Source: an uncultured Oscillospiraceae bacterium | GTDB lineage: Bacteria; Bacillota; Clostridia; Oscillospirales; Oscillospiraceae | Reading direction: 5' to 3' | Length of the DNA: 63,173 nt | Assembly (NCBI GenBank): GCA_910578505.1 | Contig: CAJTPV010000016.1 | Span: 1 to 63,173 of the forward strand | Shown here: in pieces, positions 1 to 8,552 of the stretch | Position numbering within the stretch: position 1 is the first letter of the stretch | Layout: every line of letters begins with the position of its first letter | Made by a program: the position numbers and the translations under genes | Notes under the pieces: model-generated | Seen by the model: only the letters and a program-made list of their open reading frames with translations | What the model was told of the DNA's origin: nothing | Database searches by the model: none

Positions 1-174
1 CAGGGGTTTTCAGCTGGGTTGTGTTGGTAGCACGGTGGTGGCGTGGTCACAAAAAGTTTATATATTGATTTGGTAATTAGTCAAAAAATCCACTAAATAG
101 CCTCTATTTTATATCATTTCTTCTAATAGCAGAATCACTGACAATCTAATCGACATAACACCTATTTAGCCGGC
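1..174. other. left-edge stretch without a clear gene
   Basis: AT-rich sequence with no supportable complete gene. On the plus strand one frame stays open from base 3 to a TGA at 66-68. It would encode a 21-residue hydrophobic and basic tail, which could be the C-terminal end of a gene lying to the left, but I do not recognise it. Nothing else stands out before the terminator at 175. Confidence 0.3.
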
Positions 175-206
175 AAAAAAGCAGAGCCTATCCCCTCTGC
201 TTTTTT
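175..206. terminator. bidirectional intrinsic terminator
   Basis: The arms GCAGAG (181-186) and CTCTGC (195-200) are flanked by six A on the left and six T on the right, so either strand would give a hairpin plus U-run. It sits 36 bases after the stop of the minus-strand DUF2284 gene and probably ends that transcript. It may also end a plus-strand gene coming from the left. Confidence 0.75.
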
Positions 207-241
207 ACGGTATTCAAAAAGTTCCTGCTGTTCCCGCGGTA

Positions 242-781
242 TTACCCCTCCGGCTCAAAGCAGTACATACTGAAAAACGCCGTTACACCCGGCCCGCAGT
301 CGTACTCCATGCCGCAGCGTTCCGCCAACTCCTGCACAAAGATACAGTAGGCGGACATGCAGGAGTACTGCCGGTCAGGGAACCGGCAGGGCAGGCCCTC
401 CGTAATGGCGCAGGGCGTGCAGAGGCTGCACCCGCTGGCCCCGATCATCAGCCCCGGCGCGGCCGCCTGGTCGATCAGCTGGCGGGTCAGACGGTTGTGT
501 TGGCCCTTGGCGGGCTTGACTTGGCTGTCATCCAAAGGGTCCTCAATGTCCCACATGGTCTGCAGAACCAGAGCCCGCGGCCAGCCCAGCACCTTTTGCC
601 GCATCTCCTCTACGGTCCCGCAGTCCGGCGGGCAGGCGTAGTTGGCCCCGTATTTGCCGCACAGGTTTTCTCTGCACAGCGGGCGGAAGGCGGGCATGAA
701 GACCAGGTCCCTTGTATCTATCAGCGCGGCGTTGGCAAACCCCAGCTCCAGCGCCGTCTCCAGCAATTTTTTCTCGTCCAT
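242..781 (-). CDS. DUF2284 predicted metal-binding protein
   Basis: A 179-residue cysteine-rich protein recognised as DUF2284. CPP follows an N-terminal Cys cluster (residues about 35-52, with GANYACPPDCG), and a central GCSLCTPCA cluster and a further Cys group near the C-terminus follow. Family members are thought to bind metal or an Fe-S cluster; the biochemical role is unknown. The start at 781 has a GGAGGGG ribosome binding site upstream. The frame stays open further upstream, but that part reads as promoter DNA shared with the divergent DUF819 gene. Function beyond metal binding is not inferable. Confidence 0.85.
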   Translation of the reverse strand: MDEKKLLETALELGFANAALIDTRDLVFMPAFRPLCRENLCGKYGANYACPPDCGTVEEMRQKVLGWPRALVLQTMWDIEDPLDDSQVKPAKGQHNRLTRQLIDQAAAPGLMIGASGCSLCTPCAITEGLPCRFPDRQYSCMSAYCIFVQELAERCGMEYDCGPGVTAFFSMYCFEPEG

Positions 782-818
782 GTCAGTTCCCCTCCATTGG
801 TATATTGTCCAGTGAAAC

Positions 819-847
819 AGTATACACCTTTTCGCCCCATTTTGCCA
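819..847 (-). promoter_or_regulatory. possible promoter of the DUF2284 gene
   Basis: On the minus strand a TATACT -10 (819-824) lies 17 bases from TGGCAA (842-847), a poor -35. The site is 16 bases from the divergent DUF819 promoter, so one regulator could affect both genes. Confidence 0.35.
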
Positions 848-862
848 GAAGAAAAAACACCG

Positions 863-891
863 TTGCTTTATGGCGCGGCTTCCAGTATAAT
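863..891 (+). promoter_or_regulatory. SigA-type promoter of the DUF819 gene
   Basis: TTGCTT (863-868), a 17-base spacer and TATAAT (886-891) sit 49 bases before the start codon, followed by the ribosome binding site GGAGG near 928. Confidence 0.75.
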
Positions 892-940
892 ACAGGATAT
901 TGCAGGAACTGGCAAAATCTAATCCTTCGGAGGAACGTGT

Positions 941-2218
941 ATGACACTGCTGGAAAAACTGATGGGCCACACCCTCATTCAGGCGGACGACACCTGGGGC
1001 CTGCTGGGCGTTATGTGCGTGTCGGTGGCGCTGGCCATCTGGCTGGAGCAAAAATACAACTGGGCGTCACGGGTATCGGGCTGCATCATCGCCCTGGTGC
1101 TGGCTATGGCCATGGCTAACATCGGCGTGATCCCCACCTCCTGTGTGCTCTATGACGACATCGTCTGGGGTATGGTGGTGCCCCTGGGCATTCCGCTGCT
1201 GCTGCTGGAGTGCAATCTGAAAAAGATCTGGCGGGACGCGGGCCGGATGCTGGCGGTCTTCCTCATCGGTGCGTTGGGTACGCTTTTCGGCGCGTTCTTG
1301 GCGTTTTTTGTCCTGCGGGGAGCTTATACCGCCTCCGGCGGCAGCGTCCGGGAGCTGGCGGCAGTGGCCTCCATGATGACCGGCACCTATATCGGCGGCA
1401 GCGTCAACCTCTCTGCCATGGCCCTGCAGCACGGCCTGCAGGGCACGGACCTCACCGCCGCCGCCATTGTGGCGGACAACCTTTTAATGGCTCTCTACTT
1501 CTTCGCCCTGGCGGCTTTCGCAGGCATGCGCTTTTTCCGGGACCGCTTCCCCCATCCCCATATTGCGGCTGTGGAGCGGGGGGCGTCCGGCCAGGGGACC
1601 CGGACCCAGGCGGCGGCCTTCTGGAGCCGCAAGGACATCTCCCTGAAGGATATCGCCATGAATCTGGCCTATGCGGTTGTGGTGGTGCTGGCGTCCAACC
1701 TGATCGCGGGGATTTTCAGCCCCCTGGCCCTGGACGGCATGGCGGGGAATTTCCGGGAGGCGCTGACCGACTTTGTGGGCAAGTTCTTTGGCAGTCAGTA
1801 CGTGTGGATCACCACCATCTCCGTGGTCACCGCCACGTGTTTTGACCGGCAGGCGGAGCGGATGCACGGGTCCCAGGAGATCGGGACGTATATGATCTAT
1901 CTGTTTCTGTTTGTCATCGGCGCGCCGGCCAACATCTTCACTGTCCTCACCAAGTCCCCCCTGCTGCTGGTGCTGACCTCCATCATGGTGCTGGTGAATA
2001 TGGTGTTTTGCTTTGGCGCGGCCAAGGTGCTGCATTTTGACCTGGAGGACGCGATCATCGCCTCCAACGCCAATATCGGCGGGCCCACCACCGCCGCGGG
2101 CATGGCCATTGCCCAGGGGTGGTCGAAGCTGGCGGGGCCCGCCATGCTGGTGGGCGTGCTGGGGTATGTGATCGGCAATTACGCCGGTACGCTGGTGGGG
2201 ATTCTGCTGGGCGCGTAA
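941..2218 (+). CDS. DUF819 family membrane protein (YjcL-like)
   Basis: A 425-residue polytopic membrane protein with about ten or more hydrophobic segments. It resembles the DUF819/YjcL family: glycine-rich membrane motifs such as MTGTYIGGSVN near residue 145 and SNANIGGPTTAAGMA near residue 370, the latter typical of the family's C-terminal repeat. Members are putative transporters of unknown substrate in the cytoplasmic membrane. The start at 941 has a good GGAGG upstream. The gene stands alone behind its own promoter, divergent from the DUF2284 gene. Family assignment is fairly sure; transport function is inferred. Confidence 0.85.
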   Translation: MTLLEKLMGHTLIQADDTWGLLGVMCVSVALAIWLEQKYNWASRVSGCIIALVLAMAMANIGVIPTSCVLYDDIVWGMVVPLGIPLLLLECNLKKIWRDAGRMLAVFLIGALGTLFGAFLAFFVLRGAYTASGGSVRELAAVASMMTGTYIGGSVNLSAMALQHGLQGTDLTAAAIVADNLLMALYFFALAAFAGMRFFRDRFPHPHIAAVERGASGQGTRTQAAAFWSRKDISLKDIAMNLAYAVVVVLASNLIAGIFSPLALDGMAGNFREALTDFVGKFFGSQYVWITTISVVTATCFDRQAERMHGSQEIGTYMIYLFLFVIGAPANIFTVLTKSPLLLVLTSIMVLVNMVFCFGAAKVLHFDLEDAIIASNANIGGPTTAAGMAIAQGWSKLAGPAMLVGVLGYVIGNYAGTLVGILLGA

Positions 2219-2291
2219 TATCATGGACATCAATTCCCTCCGACGGTCCCGCTGGGGACAGCCGGGGGGAATCTGCCGCTGTGGGGCCGAC

Positions 2292-2320
2292 TACTAAATC
2301 CCTTCCCTCCCGCATAAACA
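2292..2320 (+). promoter_or_regulatory. possible SigE-like promoter of yqfC
   Basis: CATAAACA (2313-2320) resembles the -10 of mother-cell SigE promoters, with ACTAAAT (2292-2298) 14 bases before it. In Bacillus subtilis yqfC-yqfD is SigE dependent; the match here is partial, so this is a suggestion only. Confidence 0.35.
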
Positions 2321-2352
2321 TGGTTGCAGAAACAGCAAATCGGAGGGGAGCT

Positions 2353-2643
2353 ATGGAACGGGAAAAGAACAGGAAAAAAAGCCAGCTGCTGACCGAGGCG
2401 GCGGAGATGTTCGACCTGCCGGCGGACGTGGTGGCCGGACTGCCCCACGTGGAGCTGATGGGCAACCGGCAGTTCTACATGGAGCGGCACCGGGGCATCC
2501 TCTCCTACAGCGGGGAGGTCATCGACATCAACGGAGACAAGCTGCTCATCCGCGTCCGGGGCCAGGGACTGGAGCTGGTGAGCATGACCAGCGACGCCCT
2601 GCGCATCCGGGGCGACATCTCACAGGTGGAGTGGGTGGTCTGA
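2353..2643 (+). CDS. yqfC: sporulation protein YqfC
   Basis: A 96-residue protein of the YabP/YqfC family. An amphipathic N-terminus is followed by the conserved core containing LPHVELMGNRQ and YSGEVIDINGDKLLIRV, which matches YqfC in length and pattern. It is a mother-cell sporulation protein of unclear biochemical role. The ATG at 2353 was chosen because GGAGGGGAG lies just before it and the open frame upstream belongs to the end of the DUF819 gene. yqfD follows after 39 bases, the usual gene pair in spore formers. Confidence 0.85.
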   Translation: MEREKNRKKSQLLTEAAEMFDLPADVVAGLPHVELMGNRQFYMERHRGILSYSGEVIDINGDKLLIRVRGQGLELVSMTSDALRIRGDISQVEWVV

Positions 2644-2682
2644 CCGCCCGGCCCCAATTTTGTCATGGAGAGATAGCCTGCT

Positions 2683-3891
2683 ATGCTGAACCATATTGTC
2701 AATCTGTTAAAGGGCCAGGTCACGGGGCGGGTGGAGAGCGGCTTTCCGGAGCGGGTGCTCAACCTCTGCGCCGAGTACGGCGTCGCCTTCTGGGACCTGA
2801 CCTGGGAGTCGCCGGTGTCCTTCACCTTCACCCTCACCCGGCGGGACTGGAAGCGCCTGCGGAAACTCTCCCGCCGTCTGGACTGCGACATGACCGCTGT
2901 GTGCTGGAGGGGCGCGCCCTTCTTTCTCGGACGCATGCGCCGCCGGGCCGTTCTGTGTATGGGGCTGGCGGCGTGTCTGGCGCTTCTTCTCTGGGGTTCC
3001 TTTTTTATCTGGGATTTCCAGATCGACGGCAACGAAACCGTGTCCGACCAGGAGATTTTGCGGGCGCTGGAAAAATGCGGCGTGGGCTTCGGCGCCTTCG
3101 GCTTTGCAGTGGACTCCTTCGAGCTGCGCAACTATGTCCTGCTGGAGATCCCTGAGCTGAGCTATATTGCGGTGAACGTCCGGGGCTGCCGGGCCTATGT
3201 GCAGGTGCGGGAGGCCATCCCTGCGCCGGAGCTGGTGGATAAGCGGCAGCCCGGCAACACGGTGGCCGCCAAGGACGCCCTGGTCACGGCTATCCAGCCC
3301 TGGGACGGGGAGAAGCAGGTGCTGCCGGGAACCATGGTGAAACGGGGGCAGCTGCTCATTGCCGGGGTGGTGCAGAACGATTTCGGCGGCGTCCGCTATT
3401 TGCGGGGGATGGGCAGGGTGTATGGCCGGACATGGTATGAGCTGAAGTGCCAGGTACCCCTGACGGTCCAGGAAAAGACCTTCACCGGGGATACCGCCCT
3501 CCGGCGGGCCCTGCTCATCGGAAAAAAACGGATAAATTTATATTTTAACAGTAGCATTCCGGGGGATACTTATGATAAAATAAGCAGTTGGGAGAAATGG
3601 CGCCTGCCGGGCGGCATCCCCCTGCCGGTGACGGCGGTGACGGAGACACTGCGGGGCTATACCTTGACGGAGCGGGAGCGGACAAAAGCGGAGGCGCTGC
3701 GTCTGGCGGACATTGTGCTGACGGCGAGGCTGGAGGGCTATATGGAGGAGGGGACTGTGCTCAGGCGCTCCCTCTCCTGCCAGGAGGCGGACGGGACGCT
3801 GCTGGTCACGCTGTCGGCGGAGTGCGAGGAGCAAATCGGCAAATTGGTAGAAATGCCGGTGGAAATGCAGGAAGATATACCAAAGGAGTAG
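2683..3891 (+). CDS. yqfD: sporulation protein YqfD
   Basis: A 402-residue protein matching YqfD in length (about 400) and layout: a cytoplasmic N-terminal part of about 85 residues, one membrane segment near residues 87-107, then a large extracytoplasmic region beginning with a POTRA-like stretch (DFQIDGNETVSDQEILRAL). YqfD is a membrane protein needed for efficient sporulation in Bacillus, expressed in the mother cell. It is linked to yqfC upstream and phoH downstream (8 bases apart), the standard clostridial order. Confidence 0.9.
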   Translation: MLNHIVNLLKGQVTGRVESGFPERVLNLCAEYGVAFWDLTWESPVSFTFTLTRRDWKRLRKLSRRLDCDMTAVCWRGAPFFLGRMRRRAVLCMGLAACLALLLWGSFFIWDFQIDGNETVSDQEILRALEKCGVGFGAFGFAVDSFELRNYVLLEIPELSYIAVNVRGCRAYVQVREAIPAPELVDKRQPGNTVAAKDALVTAIQPWDGEKQVLPGTMVKRGQLLIAGVVQNDFGGVRYLRGMGRVYGRTWYELKCQVPLTVQEKTFTGDTALRRALLIGKKRINLYFNSSIPGDTYDKISSWEKWRLPGGIPLPVTAVTETLRGYTLTERERTKAEALRLADIVLTARLEGYMEEGTVLRRSLSCQEADGTLLVTLSAECEEQIGKLVEMPVEMQEDIPKE

Positions 3892-3899
3892 CAGAACGA

Positions 3900-4871
3900 A
3901 TGGAACAAAGGATAGAAATCGAGCGCCTGGAACAGGCGGTGAACATTTTCGGTTCATTTGACGAGAATATCCGGCTCATTGAGGCGGAATTCCAGGTAAC
4001 GGTGACCAACCGGGAGGGGGAGCTGCGCATCAGCGGGGAGCCGGAGGACACCATGCTGGCGGCCAAGGCCATCCAGGCCCTGCTGACCCTCTCCAGCCGG
4101 GGGGAGAACATCGGCGAGCAGACCGTGCGCTATGTCATCGGCCTGGCCCGCAGCGGGCAGGAGGACAAGGTCAGCGAGCTGACGGCGGACGTCATCTGCA
4201 TCACCGCCAAGGGCCGGCCCGTGAAGGCCAAGACCATCGGCCAGCGGCGGTATGTCAGCTCCGTCACCAAGAATACGGTGACCATCGGCGTGGGGCCCGC
4301 CGGCACGGGCAAGACGTACCTGGCGGTGGCGGCGGCGGTGGCCGCGTTCCGGGATAAGCAGGTCAACCGCATTATCCTCACCCGCCCGGCGGTGGAGGCC
4401 GGGGAGCGGCTGGGGTTCCTGCCCGGCGATTTGCAGAGCAAGGTGGACCCGTATCTGCGGCCCCTGTACGACGCCCTCTTTGACATGCTGGGGGCGGAGA
4501 CGTACCAGAAGTATCTGGAGCGGGGGAATATCGAGGTGGCGCCCCTGGCGTACATGCGGGGCCGGACCCTGGACGACAGCTTTATTATTCTGGACGAGGC
4601 CCAGAACACCAGCCGGGAGCAGATGAAGATGTTCCTGACCCGCATGGGCTTCGGCTCACGGGTGGTTATCACCGGGGACGTGACCCAGATCGACCTGCCG
4701 GCGGACAAGACCTCCGGGCTGAAGGAGGCCATCCGGGTGCTGAAGAACGTGGAGGGCATCGGCATCTGCGAGCTGACAGATCAGGACGTGGTGCGGCACG
4801 TGATGGTGCAGCGCATTATCAAGGCATACGATGACTACTACAAGTATAGCGGCGGCAAGAAAAAGAGGTGA
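3900..4871 (+). CDS. phoH: PhoH-like ATPase
   Basis: A 323-residue PhoH-family P-loop NTPase. The Walker A motif GPAGTGKT is at residues 132-139 and Walker B with FIILDEAQN near residue 225; GDVTQIDLP follows as a sensor-like motif. An N-terminal KH-like part precedes the ATPase. The family is linked to RNA metabolism and ribosome assembly together with YbeY, which follows after 3 bases. The ATG at 3900 has AAGGAG overlapping the end of yqfD. The 7TM-HD gene pgpH that often separates phoH and ybeY is absent. Confidence 0.92.
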   Translation: MEQRIEIERLEQAVNIFGSFDENIRLIEAEFQVTVTNREGELRISGEPEDTMLAAKAIQALLTLSSRGENIGEQTVRYVIGLARSGQEDKVSELTADVICITAKGRPVKAKTIGQRRYVSSVTKNTVTIGVGPAGTGKTYLAVAAAVAAFRDKQVNRIILTRPAVEAGERLGFLPGDLQSKVDPYLRPLYDALFDMLGAETYQKYLERGNIEVAPLAYMRGRTLDDSFIILDEAQNTSREQMKMFLTRMGFGSRVVITGDVTQIDLPADKTSGLKEAIRVLKNVEGIGICELTDQDVVRHVMVQRIIKAYDDYYKYSGGKKKR

Positions 4872-4874
4872 GGC

Positions 4875-5384
4875 ATGACAAAACGACACTACATCCCCGT
4901 GACGTCGGACATGCCCGGCACCGGCGACAGGGTCAAGGCGCTGGTTCGGAAAGCCATCCGTACGGCCCTGGCGGCGGAGGGGGTAACAGTCCCCTGTGAG
5001 ATAGACGTGCGGCTGACGGACGACAGCGGCATCCATGGGGTCAATCTGGAGATGCGTCAGGTGGACAGGCCCACGGACGTGCTGAGCTTCCCCATGTTTG
5101 CATTTGCGCCGGGTGAGCCGCCCGGTGCGGAAGATGAGGATCTGTTCGACCCGGCCACAGGGCTGGTCCCCCTGGGGGACATGGTCATCTCCATGGAGCG
5201 GGTACAGGCCCAGGCGCGGGAGTATGGGCACAGCCGCAGGCGGGAATTGGCGTATCTGACGGTACACTCCGTGCTGCATCTGCTGGGGTACGACCATCTG
5301 GATGAGGGGCCCATGAAGGCGCATATGCGGGAACGGGAAGAATCGATTATGCAGGAACTGGAATTGTCGGAAAATGCAGATTAA
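4875..5384 (+). CDS. ybeY: endoribonuclease YbeY
   Basis: A 169-residue YbeY with the zinc-binding motif HSVLHLLGYDH (three histidines, H-x3-H-x5-H) near residues 134-144 and the preceding conserved RPTDVLSFPM. YbeY is a single-strand endoribonuclease that takes part in 16S rRNA 3' maturation and ribosome quality control in the cytoplasm. It is coupled to phoH, and its last 11 bases overlap the following acetyltransferase gene. Confidence 0.95.
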   Translation: MTKRHYIPVTSDMPGTGDRVKALVRKAIRTALAAEGVTVPCEIDVRLTDDSGIHGVNLEMRQVDRPTDVLSFPMFAFAPGEPPGAEDEDLFDPATGLVPLGDMVISMERVQAQAREYGHSRRRELAYLTVHSVLHLLGYDHLDEGPMKAHMREREESIMQELELSENAD

Positions 5385-5889
5385 AACACCGCTGTCAGGC
5401 GAGAGGATCACCATCAGAGATTACGTACGGACGGACCTGCCCTTTGTTACAGGCATGTGGTTCGATGGGGAGAATGGGAAGTATTTATCCGACCCAACAG
5501 CGGGTTTTGTGGATGAAAACTATCAAAAGGCCCTGGATGGGATGGAGGACAATCCGGCAGGGTATTATCTCGTGATCGAAACGAAAGATTTTCCAGCCGG
5601 CTCCTGCTGCATGTTCCCGGACGCGGCGGGACAGGTCTACGATGTCGGGTACTGCATCCACAAAAAGTATTGGCGGCAGGGCTATGGGACCGAGGCAATC
5701 CTCCTGCTGAAAGAGTGGATCCAGGCTCGCGGCGGGCGGGAAATCACCGCAGAGGTCGCGGCGGAGAATGCGGCCCCCAATCTGCTGCTGAGAAAGATGG
5801 GGTTTGAAATGCACAGAAAATCCGAATTCCGGAAATATAAAATGGATGTCCATTATGAAAGTTATATATACCGCTTGGTATTGCGCTGA
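5374..5889 (+). CDS. GNAT family N-acetyltransferase
   Basis: A 171-residue GNAT acetyltransferase. YDVGYCIHKKYWRQGYGTEA (about residues 89-108) is the beta4/motif A region that binds acetyl-CoA, and AENAAPNLLLRKMGFE is the usual C-terminal helix and strand. The substrate is unknown; the layout resembles RimJ-like and small-molecule acetyltransferases. Its start lies inside the end of ybeY, so translation is coupled. Codon usage is visibly less GC-rich than in ybeY and era, suggesting a later arrival in the operon. Confidence 0.85.
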   Translation: MQIKTPLSGERITIRDYVRTDLPFVTGMWFDGENGKYLSDPTAGFVDENYQKALDGMEDNPAGYYLVIETKDFPAGSCCMFPDAAGQVYDVGYCIHKKYWRQGYGTEAILLLKEWIQARGGREITAEVAAENAAPNLLLRKMGFEMHRKSEFRKYKMDVHYESYIYRLVLR

Positions 5890-5901
5890 AGGAGTTTACA
5901 A

Positions 5902-6606
5902 ATGGAAAAGATTACAGTCTGCCGGTTGACACCGGAGCTCTGCGGGGATTGGGTACAGTATTTTGACGAAATCGCATTCAAGGATCACCAGGACTGGGCA
6001 TTCTGCTATTGCCTGGAGGGACACCTGGAGCCGAAGACCCAGGAGAGCTGGATAAACGCCCAGGAGCGCCGGGCACGGGCCATTGAGCTGATTCAATCCG
6101 GCGTGATGCAGGGGTATCTTGCTTATGCGGGAGACCGGGTTGTTGGCTGGTGCAATGTCAACGACCGGGAGAATTACCTGTATCTGACAACCATGTTCCG
6201 AGAAATCGGTTATCAGCCGGAGGGACGGGCGAAAGCGATTTACTGTTTCCTGATTGCCCCGGAATTTCGCGGAAAGGGCGTCGCCCAGAGCCTGCTGGAC
6301 CGGGTATGCGAGGATGCGGCGCAGGATGGATATGACTGCATTGAGGTCTATCCATTTGTGGACAAGCAGTTTGAATTTCAGTATCATGGTACATACGGGA
6401 TGTATGTACGGAATGGGTTTACAGAAATTGCGGATCTGCAATATGTCAAAGTCATGCAGAAGAAATTAGAGCGTGTAGACAAATATGGAAATATTCCGAA
6501 TGCAGAAACGCAAAAAGCCATTGAGGATGCACAAAATGGTATTGGATTGAGCAGGGGCTTTTCTTCTGTACGAGAATTGATGGAAGATTTGAATTCTGAC
6601 GATTAA
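5902..6606 (+). CDS. GNAT family N-acetyltransferase
   Basis: A 234-residue GNAT protein with the acetyl-CoA binding stretch LIAPEFRGKGVAQSLLDRV (about residues 117-135), preceded by GWCNVNDRENY. The last 40 residues are an extra tail outside the GNAT fold. GGAG lies just before the start, 12 bases after the previous acetyltransferase. Like its neighbour it is lower in GC than the surrounding genes. Substrate unknown. The pair occupies the place where pgpH, dgkA or cdd are often found between phoH/ybeY and era. Confidence 0.85.
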   Translation: MEKITVCRLTPELCGDWVQYFDEIAFKDHQDWAFCYCLEGHLEPKTQESWINAQERRARAIELIQSGVMQGYLAYAGDRVVGWCNVNDRENYLYLTTMFREIGYQPEGRAKAIYCFLIAPEFRGKGVAQSLLDRVCEDAAQDGYDCIEVYPFVDKQFEFQYHGTYGMYVRNGFTEIADLQYVKVMQKKLERVDKYGNIPNAETQKAIEDAQNGIGLSRGFSSVRELMEDLNSDD

Positions 6607-6659
6607 CAAACAACCGGCAAACAGCTCAATGCCGGACAAAAGAAAGTTGAGGACGACCT

Positions 6660-7559
6660 ATGACGCAGGAAATCAAAAAAACAGCGATGATCACCATCGC
6701 CGGACGGCCCAACGTGGGCAAGTCCACCCTGACCAACGCCCTGGTGGGCGAAAAAATCGCCATCGTCTCCCCCAAACCCCAGACCACCCGCAACCGCATC
6801 TGCGGCGTGATGAACCGGGGCGATACCCAGTATATCTTTCTGGACACGCCGGGCCTCCACAAGGCCCGTACCCGTCTGGGGGACTACATGGTCAAGGTGG
6901 TGCGGGAGTCGGTAGCGGACGTGGACGCTGTGTGCCTGCTGGTGGAACCCATCGCCAACATCGGTGCGCCGGAGCAGGCCCTCGTCGACCGCATCCGGGA
7001 GGGGAACCTCCCCGCCGTGCTGGTCATCAACAAGATCGACACCGTGGAAAAGGACGTGCTGCTGTCGGTGATGGCGGCCTACAGCGCAGCCTATGACTTT
7101 GACGCCATCATCCCCATCTCCGCCCAGGAGCAGGACGGCCTGGACGTGCTCCTGGAGCAGCTGAGCAAGTACGCCTCCGAGGGGCCCCAGCTGTTCCCGG
7201 ACGGCATGACCACTGACCAGCCGGAGCGGCAGATCGTGGCGGAGATCGTGCGGGAGAAGCTGCTGCGGAACCTGGACAAGGAGATCCCCCACGGCACGGC
7301 CATCGAGGTGACAAAGTTCTCCGAGCGGGACAGCGGCATCATCGACCTGCACGTGACCATTTACTGCGAAAAAGCCAGCCACAAGGGCATTATCATCGGC
7401 AAAAACGGCGCGATGCTGAAAAAGATCAGCACCCATGCCAGGGAGGATATCGAGCGGTTCATGGGCGCAAAGGTGTATCTGGAGACCTGGGTGAAGGTGA
7501 AAGAAAACTGGCGGGACAATCTGAATTACGTCCGCAGTTTCGGGTATGATGAGCAGTGA
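6660..7559 (+). CDS. era: GTPase Era
   Basis: A 299-residue Era, a GTPase that binds 16S rRNA and assists 30S subunit assembly. G1 is GRPNVGKS (residues 15-22), G3 DTPG (62-65) and G4 NKID (124-127). The C-terminal KH domain carries GIIIGKNGAMLKKI near residue 240. Length and motif order are those of the family. The neighbours yqzL and recO downstream are the standard arrangement in Firmicutes. Confidence 0.97.
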   Translation: MTQEIKKTAMITIAGRPNVGKSTLTNALVGEKIAIVSPKPQTTRNRICGVMNRGDTQYIFLDTPGLHKARTRLGDYMVKVVRESVADVDAVCLLVEPIANIGAPEQALVDRIREGNLPAVLVINKIDTVEKDVLLSVMAAYSAAYDFDAIIPISAQEQDGLDVLLEQLSKYASEGPQLFPDGMTTDQPERQIVAEIVREKLLRNLDKEIPHGTAIEVTKFSERDSGIIDLHVTIYCEKASHKGIIIGKNGAMLKKISTHAREDIERFMGAKVYLETWVKVKENWRDNLNYVRSFGYDEQ

Positions 7560-7624
7560 GCCATATCTTTCCACTTATATTTCGACAAACTCCCGGCCAC
7601 TATAAAAGTGGAGGACTTTGAGCT

Positions 7625-7729
7625 ATGGAAGACAGGTACTGGGACTTATTTTGGCGGACGGGCTCAGCCGTATTTTATCTGATGCACCGGCAGGACCCTG
7701 TCAGTCCATCAGCGGGAGAGCCGGCCTGA
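7625..7729 (+). CDS. yqzL: YqzL-like small protein
   Basis: A 34-codon gene between era and recO, exactly where Bacillus and many clostridia carry yqzL. The product begins MEDRYWDLFWRTG and continues AVFYLMHRQD, matching the YqzL pattern (an aromatic N-terminus, W-x-x-F-x-x-TG, then Y-L-x). GGAGG at 7610-7614 lies 10 bases before the ATG. The function of YqzL is unknown. The assignment rests on position and short motif similarity, so it is good but not certain. Confidence 0.7.
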   Translation: MEDRYWDLFWRTGSAVFYLMHRQDPVSPSAGEPA

Positions 7730-7763
7730 GGGCCGTCTCCCTACATAGGAAGAGGAGAACCCT

Positions 7764-8537
7764 ATGGCAAGAGAACGTATTGTCGTCAGGGGCATTGTCC
7801 TGCGGGGCACGGACACCCGAGAGAGCGATAAGATCCTGACGGTCCTGACCCCAGGGGGCAAGCTGCGGGTCATCGCCAAGGGGGCCAGGGGCCGCCGGAG
7901 CCGGGTCACCGCGGCCACACAGCTGCTGGCCTATTCGGAGATGACGGTCAGCGAGGGCGGAGAGTGGTACTTTTTGGCGGAGGCCAGCACCATCGAGCTG
8001 TTCGAGGGGGTCCGGCGGGATATCGAGCTTCTGAGTCTGGCCAGCTACTTCGCGGAGCTGACGGAGGCGGTGGCCCTGGAGGATGTGGAGAGCGGCCCCC
8101 TGCTGCGCCTGCTGCTCAACGCCCTGTACGCCCTGGGCTCCCTGAAAAAGCCCCCCGTGCAGGTAAAAGCGGCCTTTGAGCTGCGGGCAATGGCCCTGAC
8201 AGGCTTCGAGCCCCTGGCGGAGTGCTGCGCGGTGTGCGGAAAGCCGGAGCCGGAGGAGCCGGTGCTGGACATCCTGGACGGCGTGGTGCGCTGCCGCCGC
8301 TGCAAAGGGGCGCAGCGGGGGCTGGCCATGCCCCTGACCCCCGGCGCGCTGGCGGCGCTGCGGTATGTCCTGTACGGGGACGAAAAGCGCCTGTACAGCT
8401 TCCGCACAGGCCGGGAGGACCTGCAAAAACTAGCCGAGGCGTCGGAGGCGTACCTCCACGCCATGCTGGAGCGGGGATTCCGGACGCTGGATTTCTATAA
8501 GAGCCTCCAAGTTCCGGAAACAGATCAGAAAGGATAG
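7764..8537 (+). CDS. recO: DNA repair protein RecO
   Basis: A 257-residue RecO. The N-terminal OB-fold holds VVRGIVLRGTDTRESDKILT and VIAKGARGRRSR; a helical domain follows, with a zinc site made by two Cys pairs (CAVCG near residue 155 and CRRC near residue 177). RecO works with RecF and RecR to load RecA on single-stranded DNA during recombinational repair. AGGAGAACCCT precedes the ATG. It stands between yqzL and mutS2, 15 bases from the latter. Confidence 0.95.
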   Translation: MARERIVVRGIVLRGTDTRESDKILTVLTPGGKLRVIAKGARGRRSRVTAATQLLAYSEMTVSEGGEWYFLAEASTIELFEGVRRDIELLSLASYFAELTEAVALEDVESGPLLRLLLNALYALGSLKKPPVQVKAAFELRAMALTGFEPLAECCAVCGKPEPEEPVLDILDGVVRCRRCKGAQRGLAMPLTPGALAALRYVLYGDEKRLYSFRTGREDLQKLAEASEAYLHAMLERGFRTLDFYKSLQVPETDQKG

Positions 8538-8552
8538 AAAACAGGCAGAGAC

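Noticed and set aside
2244..2300. Terminator after the DUF819 gene
   Set aside because: GTCCC/GGGAC can form a short stem but no T-run follows. The sequence matches the GGGGACAGCC repeat better than a terminator.
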